15,358 nucleotides of DNA from Rodentolepis nana (taxonomy: Eukaryota > Platyhelminthes > Cestoda > Cyclophyllidea > Hymenolepididae): positions 1 through 15,358 of the forward strand of contig UZAE01001079.1 in the NCBI GenBank assembly GCA_900617975.1, written 5' to 3'. The stretch's first letter is position 1, and every line of letters begins with the position of its first letter. The notes under the pieces are model-generated. The model saw only the letters and a program-made list of their open reading frames with translations. It made no database searches and was not told where the DNA came from. A program made the position numbers and the translations under genes. This document shows positions 7,941 through 15,358 of this stretch, piece by piece.

Positions 7941-10900
7941 GTTTTTATTTTTTTCTATATCGATTAGTGTGTTCATTAGGAATTTATTCGCACATGCAAG
8001 AGAAAAGCTCTTGAAGCCTTACTTAATGCCGCTGAACTTCCTACAGAAGGATTAAAAGGCGATCTTGTCACTAGACTGGAAGCATACATTGACGTTGGCC
8101 CTTCTAAAGAGTTTTTAGCGCACGTTAATTTAATAATGCAGTCAACAATGCCTCGATATGGTGTTCATACAGGTAAAAGCATACTTAGGAATTTCTCAAG
8201 CTTGTGTTTCTTATCCTTCTCACTTAGGCGTGCCTATTCCTGACATTGGTTCGAGTGCACAGCCCAGTGTGACCAGCGGTAATCCACAGGCCGTTTTAAG
8301 ACCTCATCCAGGTGTCCGATTTCCGCAATATCGAGAGACTGCTCATCAACAATTTCCTAAAGTGGCACATATGGCACCCCCTATCATTCCTCCCCAATTG
8401 AATAATTGGAATATTCAACCCAGTGATCTTTCAAGGTCTTACAATCGCCAGGGAACTGGAAGTGTATCATTACCAACCAGTGAGTAAAATATTTTTACAA
8501 TTTTTTTCGAGCAGGTATTTGATTAAAAAAATTCATTGCTTTTAACTAGCCGATGGAGTCGTTCGAGTCCCATTTTTCCCAGATTTAAGATTCTCCGATA
8601 CTCCCTTTTATGAAATTCTTGATGTTATTCAACGACCTACTCTTATTGTTCCTCCTGATGTCAATTTTCATACTGGCAAGAGGCCGTACGAACGCACTTA
8701 TGATTTCAAACTGGATTCAAATCAATCGGAAACTATCGCTTATCACAGGTATTTAAATTTTTTGTTATGCATTTATATCTTACAATTTTGTGGCTGTTAA
8801 CTGTATTTTGTTTCATTTTTAAAGTTGTAATGTGGGTAATCGTCGAGAGTTTCGAGTTCAAGCGTTGGTGCGGTTTGGAAAACTGGAACCTTCCATGCTT
8901 CATCGAATTACGGCATCCCAACCATCACTGGAACCATTTCAGGATAATATGCCAATTCATCTCGCGGTTCAGGTGAATCAAAGGAATGTAATTCTTCCGC
9001 CTTTCCTTCCTACCTCACGACCAAATATGGATGGTCGGCGAAACGCCAGACCAATTAGTATCACTTCTCAGGTTTTGTTTTGTTTTAATTTTTTTGGTCG
9101 TTATTGTTGCCCTTACATATTATCTAAATATATTCCATTTTCCTGTTGCAGTTACGAATGTGCCCGGGGGCAGTTAATTTAATTAAGCTTTCGTGGTCTC
9201 ATGATTACGCCTCGTTTACTTACTATTTTTTCGCAATATATCTCGTTAAAAAGCTTTCAACCAAAAATTTATGCGATTTCCTCAAAATGAATTGCTATCG
9301 CCCAGCAAATTTTATACGAGTAAGTGTCCGTTGAAGAAGTAGTACCCCTCTACCCCGACACCCATCTTGAGTGTCAATGTTTTCGTTGTTTTAGAAACAA
9401 ATAATAGCAAAACTAGCGTCTAGTGGATTATCACTTAATGATGGCGAAGAGGAAGATGATGATATTCAGATTCAAAATACTCTTCCAGTCCAATTGCTGT
9501 GCCCTCTATCCAAATGTCGTATAAATCTTCCCGTTAGAGGGAAGCGTTGTCAGCATATTCAGTGCTATGATGCCGATACCTACTTCATAATCAACGAGCG
9601 TAAACCTGCCTGGAAGTGTCCTGTGTGTGATCTATTGGCTCCTTTTGATGAACTGTTTGTTGATGGGTGAGTTTATTCTGTCCTATATACCCGGTCAAAA
9701 TAGAATTTGTTATTTCTGCTTAATCTCGAGTATTTACTCTGCGATTAGTTGCTCATTCTATCGCTAAGTTACTGGTTTGCTTTTTAATTCGATACAGACC
9801 GAGAAGTTCTTTATGGTCGGGCACTCTTCATTAGTCTGGTGTAAATGACTAAAATCGTTACCCTTTTGAATTTGCATTGGCCTGAGTTAAGTTCTAGCCT
9901 CTAGTGATGCTGTAGAGGGCATGTACGGAATGCCAGTTTGTTCATTTTGGCAGTATTGATAAGCCTTAGTTAGGCGTATATACTCGCTTACCACTATGCC
10001 TTTAAGGCTAGTATTTTATATTTGCCCTACGTACAATTTATTAAACGGAGATTGATTTCGCCCTTTGACGACTTAGTTCATTTAGATTTCGTGCCCGAAC
10101 ACAGCAAAGAAAATTTGATGGTTGCATTTGTTGTTTGTTCAACATATTTATCGTTGTTATCGCAGGCTTCTGATGGAAATACTCGATTCGAAGGAGTCGC
10201 AAACTGCGGAAGAAATCGTATTTAACGAGGATGGCTCTTGGGTTGTAATGAAGTCGTCTGATTGCGGTGGTGCTAACGGTAACGTTGAAAGTTCACGTGG
10301 CTCATCGCCCCTCTCTACTTCAAATGGCGATGGACAGTCAGCAAACAAGTCATCCTCTGTTAGTAATCCCGTAAGTGTCCCTATTCTAATAACAAAAGTA
10401 GTATTGATTGCTTCTAAACCGAAAAAATGTTTTAAGCTAGCTAATTCACGTTTATCATCGTATGTACTTAGAAGGTTGCTGATGGCAAGTAGTTATCGTG
10501 TTAAGTCACATGATTCAATGCCATAGTGCAATTGTTTTGCGCGCGTGGAAAATTTCAATCTTGTATTTCTTTTTTATTACCTTAGAGTACTGCTGCTTGT
10601 GCCAGTGTCGGCGGATCCACTGATGTGTTGATAGATTTAACGGCCTCTGACGATGACGATGGGGGAGGTCCACAGCCTCCTAAACGTCCAGCGATTGGAG
10701 AACAGTCATTGAGTTGTAGTGCGCCTTCACGACAACACTCTTCCTCTTCAACGTACCGGGTGTCTCATCCTCCTCTCTCTGCCCCTTCTCAACATGAAAG
10801 TCTTTCAAATCAATTTCTACCACAACACAGGCAATGTCGACCTGGTAAGTGCAATTTCATCTTGGTTTGTTTTTGGTTCTGTGCTCTTTTATTTCTTACT

Positions 10901-12731
10901 TTTTCGCCACTTGAGATAATTACTTTCTGGCTCTACTTATTTGTGATGCATGTATGAATGAATATTGCTGGGCAAGTTCGAGACCCAAGTCTAATCGCAT
11001 TTCTGCCAAATTAAGTTCATACATTATGAGAAAATAAACGATTTAACAAATATTTGGTTTTAAGGGGGTTTAGAAAAGCATCCTTTTAAATTTACTCTTA
11101 ATGTGATGTTTTAACATATCTTCGCAAGCTTCTATATTATGAGTATCTTTCACTATTTTTGCAGAAAATAAGTTATTTAGTTGGTCAACTTGATAACAAT
11201 TTCGTTTGGTTATAGAAAGTTAGGAGTGGGCAAGCCTCAAGTATCGTTTTCTCACATTTATCCCCTTTCTATTCTTTCGAAAGGTTCCCTGTTCGCTACT
11301 TCTACTCTAATTTGGTTTTGTCATATCTTGCATTTTTGTATTGTAGACCACCAGAAGTGATGATTCATTTTCAAAATTCCGCACATACGCTTACATGTTG
11401 AATATCAAGAATTGAATCACTTTTTATCTCTGAACACTTTCACCCTTACCGTATTCAGACCCCTATTCCCTAAACCTGTATATGTGCTTTTGTATTCCAA
11501 GCGTCTTCACAGTAAAGGGTATAATGCAAATCTGAGATGAGCGTTGAGTTTTAATTTTGGTGGTTATATTTATTTTGATATGGATACGGTTAGGTCAGTA
11601 CTTTAGACATGTACTTTACTCTCCTAGACAGGTTAATAATAAAAGTAGCTTCTTTAGAAATACGGGTGTCATGTATGTCGATTTACTCAGTGTAGTCTTG
11701 TGAAGATAACCCTTTCTTCTTTTTAGTTCCTTGTGTAGGTAACTCGATGCTATGTGCACATTCAAACTCGGTTCCATCAACATCAGCAATGTCAAATCCT
11801 GCCCTGTTAGTGGACGCCAAACCCGATACTCGTCGTGTGTTTTTGTCCTCACTTGCTCCTCCTATCCCCTCATCTAGACCCTGCTCACATTCTGCCACTC
11901 CGAGTCCACGAACGCCTCAGTCCTTGGGCCATGCTTCATCCACTGTCGCAAAATCGTCACTGCCTATTTCCCAGACGGTTTCCTCTTCCTCCAATCACCA
12001 TAACATCCCCATCCCTCTAAATCTTAATACAAAGGAACTTATGGCCAAAATGGCTACTGCTGCTTCCTTTTCTCCCCGGATTCTTGAGGATTACATGAGA
12101 CTCGTAAGTGGTTCTATTGTGTTAGGTTGTAAAGATTGTATTGGGCTGCTTAAAGAAAGTTTTACTTTCTCTGTAGCCTGAGTACAATCAATTTTCAGTC
12201 AATTCTGTCCCCCAGCCTCCACCAAAGGCAGCACATCAGAACAACGGTAATAGCAATAACAACAATATCTCCCAGGGTCGTTTTGCCAATTTCATACCCC
12301 CCTTTCCGGCACATTCAAATCTCCCATTGCAAAATACACATCAGTGGAGAACGCAAGGGCCTTCCACTCTTTCAACTGCTCCCAGTAATACAGTAATTGT
12401 GAGTAATTCCTCTACAGCCAATCCTTCTTTCCTATTTCCAAATGTGGGCTCTGGTGGAGTAGGGGGTCGTGTTCCTCAAACATGTTCATCCTCATCCTCG
12501 CCCACTTTCCTCGACTTTTGGTCCTCGGCAGCGGCTCATATGACCTCTGCACATCCCATGATGCGTCAATCCTTAGGAGACTTCTATCGATCCACTCTAC
12601 CCCCATCACCTCCTCATGCCCACTCGAGCAACTCCACGCCTCCTCCTCCTCCAAAAGGTGACCCTCGACACATCGAAAGTGGTGGTGGTCTATATTCAAG
12701 TCCCTCCGACTGGTCTACAAATCAGCAGTAG
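7917..12731 (+). CDS. PIAS: PIAS-family E3 SUMO-protein ligase, complete, 11 coding exons
   Basis: Coding sequence is join(7917..7940, 7980..8172, 8228..8479, 8550..8748, 8825..9071, 9152..9319, 9395..9666, 10166..10370, 10586..10844, 11727..12103, 12177..12731); all introns are GT-AG and the frame stays open for 916 residues. In order: SAP domain (about 5-45) with an LXXLL motif (LEALL, 19-23), which binds DNA and partners; PINIT domain (about 157-361; the name motif reads PISIT, 299-303); SP-RING (about 395-452) with zinc ligands Cys413, His415, Cys436 and Cys439, which recruits the SUMO-charged E2; MEIL...EDGSW segment after it (exon 8); SUMO-interacting motif VLIDLT followed by four aspartates (534-545); then ~370 residues rich in Ser, Pro and Asn. 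PIAS proteins are nuclear and attach SUMO to transcription factors and chromatin proteins. The usual animal length is 500-650, so the C-terminus is unusually long. The start in the 24-nt first exon is inferred: an in-frame stop lies upstream with no other ATG. Confidence 0.93.
9395..9666 (+). other. PIAS exon 7, coding for the SP-RING catalytic domain
   Basis: The exon starts after GTTGTTTTAG and ends GATGG/GTGAG in phase 2. It codes for a short acidic stretch (NDGEEEDDD) and then almost the whole SP-RING: LLCPLSKCRINLPVRGKRC, QHIQCYDADTYF, KPAWKCPVC and APFDELFVDG. The four zinc ligands of the SP-RING class (C-x-H ... C-x2-C) are all present, so the ligase should be active. Confidence 0.95.
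9667..10165 (+). other. PIAS intron 7 (499 bp)
   Basis: Bounded by GTGAGT and ATCGCAG. It separates the SP-RING from the next segment, LLMEILDSKES. Inside I see no gene or recognisable repeat; the short frame at 10022-10225 crosses the splice site in the wrong frame and is chance. Confidence 0.85.
10845..11726 (+). other. PIAS intron 9 (882 bp), the longest of the gene
   Basis: Bounded by GTAAGT and TTCTTTTTAG. It separates the exon with the SUMO-interacting motif from the Ser/Pro-rich exons 10 and 11. I find no nested gene. A B-box-like string (GTTCGAGACCC near 10977) has no A box at tRNA distance and is not a tRNA. Confidence 0.85.
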
Positions 12732-13763
12732 CAATCACTAGAGGAACCCTATTCCCCTCCCCTCTCTCACCTCAATGTACAAATTCTGTCCATTCACTCG
12801 CGTTCTGGTGTTACTGCGATTAATGCTGTCTAACTTGTCTCTTTATTTTATTCAATATTTCCCACTTATAAATACTCCCCTCTCCTCTATTTCTCTTGTT
12901 ACAAGATGTTTTACTGGTATGTTTGTGAATATATACACTGCACAATCTGTATTACGCGCTCTTATGCTTTTGAATGGAGGAGGGACTTTCTTCTGATCCG
13001 GTGGCTTGGGTTCTGCGCCACGCATAAATTTGCATAATCGTGAATTACATAAATGTTATGTGGGAGTGGTCTATTCCTTTGACCTATCCATGATGCCCCT
13101 GGTTAGTATGAGATGCGACCTGTCTGGAGTAAAGCGAGTATCCAGTTGTTTCTTCTAATCGAAGAACTTGCCAAAATACTATCTGGACATGAATATCAAG
13201 TGGTACATACATAGAGGATCACTGATTAGCCCTTGAATTTGCTACTTGTTTCTACTTTCATCCTGATTCCTTTTATAGCCAGACTGATGGTTTCCAAAGG
13301 TAGAGGCCATATCCATGCCCATTTGCGTCCATTGTGTGCCTTGTAAATCAGGATAGGACAAAGAGAATTAGGCAGAGCTGTTGAGAAACTTAAATTAGAC
13401 TGCGGCTTCGCAATCAGTGTTCTTGAGGTTGCAGCTTTCATGCGATACCGGGTTCTCAAACTATGCTGTATTTTTGATCATTGATTGGGTTCGTTACATT
13501 CTCCATAGTGTATTTCATGAATGGAGAAAAGCATGGAATTGCCATGGTTTGGTTGTAGATTTGTTTTAACTTTTATCAAGATGGACCTTGTTTATCTTTA
13601 ATTTCAAGCATTTAGTGCTGTAACTAGAGGGGAAGCGAAGCGATAAAGTTTTAACTGATTCAATGTCTTAAATATTTGCCTATGCCTCCTCAAATCTATA
13701 TGGGAGGAGTGCAAATACCCCCTCGTTAACTTCACCAAATTTCATATACTTGTTTTCTTTAAG
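12732..13763 (+). other. PIAS 3' untranslated region and downstream spacer
   Basis: After the TAG stop there is no canonical AATAAA within this stretch. Variants such as TATAAA (near 12866) and CATAAA (near 13023 and 13050) are possible signals but cannot be told from background. Open frames on either strand (12775-12996, 13226-13459) show no family motif. Confidence 0.5.
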
Positions 13764-13975
13764 GCTGGACCATGAAGTTACATCAGATCTCCGTTCACGA
13801 TAGAAATGAACTGCCCGTATACCCTGAAGATGTCAGAAACAAAGTGGCGCAAATGGAAATTGAAGCTCTTCATATTTACCATTCTCTTCATCTCGTGCAC
13901 CACTTTATCGATTATCGGATTCCCACATTGCCTCCTGGATATGTGAGACCACCTGTGAAAGCAATCGTTCGCTAA
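13764..13975 (+). CDS. Candidate orphan exon or small gene, unknown product
   Basis: A good acceptor (ACTTGTTTTCTTTAAG, pyrimidine-rich) at 13748-13763 opens a frame that contains ATG at 13772 and runs 67 codons to TAA at 13973-13975. The peptide includes YPEDVRNKVAQMEIEALHIY, a helix-like stretch, and ends in IPTLPPGYVRPPVKAIVR. I do not recognise it. It could be a terminal exon of a gene whose other exons I cannot see, an alternative 3' exon near PIAS, a one-exon gene with a trans-spliced leader, or chance. A minus-strand frame overlaps it (13905-14228) and is no more convincing. Confidence 0.28.
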
Positions 13976-14490
13976 CGGGGGCTCCACGGACACGATTGTC
14001 TGAGCTCGTTGGAAAAAGTATTTTGGTGTGTTTATTCTTTGTATGGAACTGGTCACTTTTCCTACTTACAAATATTACAAAATCTCTACCAATTCGAATG
14101 AACTTCCCGACATATATTCGATCTCGAGTGTTCGGTTTTCTCAACAAAATCCATGTCAAAGGAGATCGAAGCTCAATCCAAAACACTTCATTGTTGGGCT
14201 GGATGGGTTGGTAAGGGTCAAAATGCATTTAGTTCAAGGATAATGACTAATTCTGGAGTGCATTTGAAGGTAAAAGGAACTTTAATATTAGTTATTAGGA
14301 AACTTGTTTAAGCGTATGATGAAATGCGAGCTCCGTTGTGAAGTGACTAATTTTTATAACGGCTCAGTCCACAAGCTTAATGATACTTGAGTGTTATATT
14401 GACCTCTATGCTTTTTTAAAGATAATAGAGGGGTGTTTTAATGCACGAAAGCCCTTAATCTGATCCACCATCCCAATTTGAGTGACGGAA
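13976..14490. other. Gene-free stretch
   Basis: No frame on either strand shows a recognisable motif; those at 13996-14243 overlap in different frames, as chance frames do. No repeat is seen. Confidence 0.45.
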
Positions 14491-14551
14491 AATTCGAGAG
14501 GGGGGGGGGATAGAAGAGTGCTTCAAGGATGTAAAAGAGGCGTCTATGTCA
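14491..14551 (-). mobile_element. Internal fragment of the ~300-bp retroposon (copy D)
   Basis: Plus-strand ATTCGAGAG, a G run, then ATAGAAGAGTG...GATGTAAAAGAGGC matches the middle of the family (compare 2858-2902). Neither the tail nor the head is recognisable next to it, so this is an old, decayed or truncated copy. Confidence 0.6.
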
Positions 14552-15242
14552 GTTAAGGATTTCATGAAATTCTGACGAATAACAAGGGTTGATCTGTTTT
14601 TTTTTCCACCTACGGAGCTTGAATGCTTTGTTATAACACGGGCTGGGCTGGCAAGCCCTCTGGGAATGGCTCTACGTCAATGCTCACGTCCTTGTTACCA
14701 ATTCACGGACATCCAGTAAGTGAATGACAAAGGCATAGCTGTGTGGCAGATTTTCAGTAAAAGTTGCTAAAGATACGCGTTAGTGTATATTAACACAATA
14801 AGCCATTGAAATGGTATTAGCAACTCTGTTTTAGTTCCGAGGAAAGGAAATGGTCAGTGTAAGTGGATATTTACGCATTTACATGAGCTAAATTGTTTCA
14901 TATTACAATTCCACAGGGTCTAATCATTGAGATTTGGATTCCGTCTCCAACTTATCAAGTTATACATTAGATCAACTGATAGTGAATGAGAATTTTGTAA
15001 CGCCTCGATTTGTAATTCGATCATTGGAGGATTTGGAGATCATACACTTTATTGGCAAAGATATAGCGGTCACCGTCGATGTCCTTGTACGAATTATGTT
15101 CTTTCTGTTAACCAGTTATGCATTATTTGGGATATATTTGTCACAAAATATATTTTACACCAATTATCCATAGTTTGTAAGTATCTGTCATATTTAATTC
15201 ATTTAATCACTTTTATTGCGTATCCAAAGTTTCTGCAAACTT
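14552..15242. other. Gene-free stretch
   Basis: An open frame of 79 codons (14934-15173) has no ATG near its start, has a stop just upstream, and shows no motif beyond a hydrophobic run, so I do not call it. Nothing else stands out. Confidence 0.45.
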
Positions 15243-15358
15243 AATATTATTTATATCAAATGGCAGGCTTTATGATAGTTGTCATTAGCCCTTTAGTTGA
15301 CTTCAGGCTTCACGGATGAAGGGGAACATCAAATCGAAAAAAGTCCAAGGGGTGGGGG
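15243..15358 (-). mobile_element. Tail half of the ~300-bp retroposon (copy E), cut by window end
   Basis: The plus strand shows the tail end (ATTATTTATATCAAATGGCAGG) followed by CATTAGCCCTTTAGTTGACTTCAGGCTTCAC and further family sequence up to the last base. It is closest to copies B and C and lies in the same orientation. The head would lie beyond the window, so whether it is full length is unknown. Confidence 0.8.

Noticed and set aside
10970..10990. B-box-like GTTCGAGACCC as a tRNA gene within PIAS intron 9
   Set aside because: No A box at the needed distance and no cloverleaf arms.
14934..15173. 79-codon frame with a hydrophobic end
   Set aside because: No ATG at its start, an in-frame stop just upstream, and no motif; the hydrophobic run is expected in AT-rich DNA.

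Overview
The window looks like flatworm (platyhelminth) nuclear DNA, and a tapeworm is my best guess. The reasons are genes cut by very short introns (38-39 bp in the 5' parts), AT-rich non-coding DNA, dispersed retroposons, and two protein genes of clear animal type. The species cannot be named from sequence alone.

Layout. Positions 1-4200 hold no protein gene I can support. They are occupied by retroposons: copies of an apparently unnamed, roughly 300-bp SINE-like family (1-40, 914-1221, 2747-2947, 3294-3591) and one tRNA-derived SINE (3942-4168). Two of the 300-bp copies have perfect 14- and 15-bp target-site duplications, which fixes their ends exactly. Positions 4500-5180 hold a two-exon HMGB-type chromatin protein on the minus strand. 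Positions 5180-7916 are AT-rich and without a recognisable gene. Positions 7917-12731 hold a complete 11-exon gene on the plus strand for a PIAS-family SUMO E3 ligase. It can be spliced by hand into one 916-residue reading frame with SAP, PINIT and SP-RING domains, a SUMO-interacting motif and a long low-complexity C-terminus. Downstream there is one weak orphan exon (13764-13975) and two more fragments of the 300-bp repeat (14491-14551 and 15243 to the end).

Both genes are nuclear. HMGB bends DNA and PIAS attaches SUMO to chromatin and transcription proteins. They are divergently arranged but about 2.7 kb apart, and nothing in the sequence shows that they are co-regulated.

The most interesting items are the retroposon family, with a strongly conserved palindrome-rich 60-nt head that carries a perfect splice donor on its antisense strand, and an HMGB that lacks both the acidic tail and one cysteine of the redox pair known from vertebrate HMGB1.
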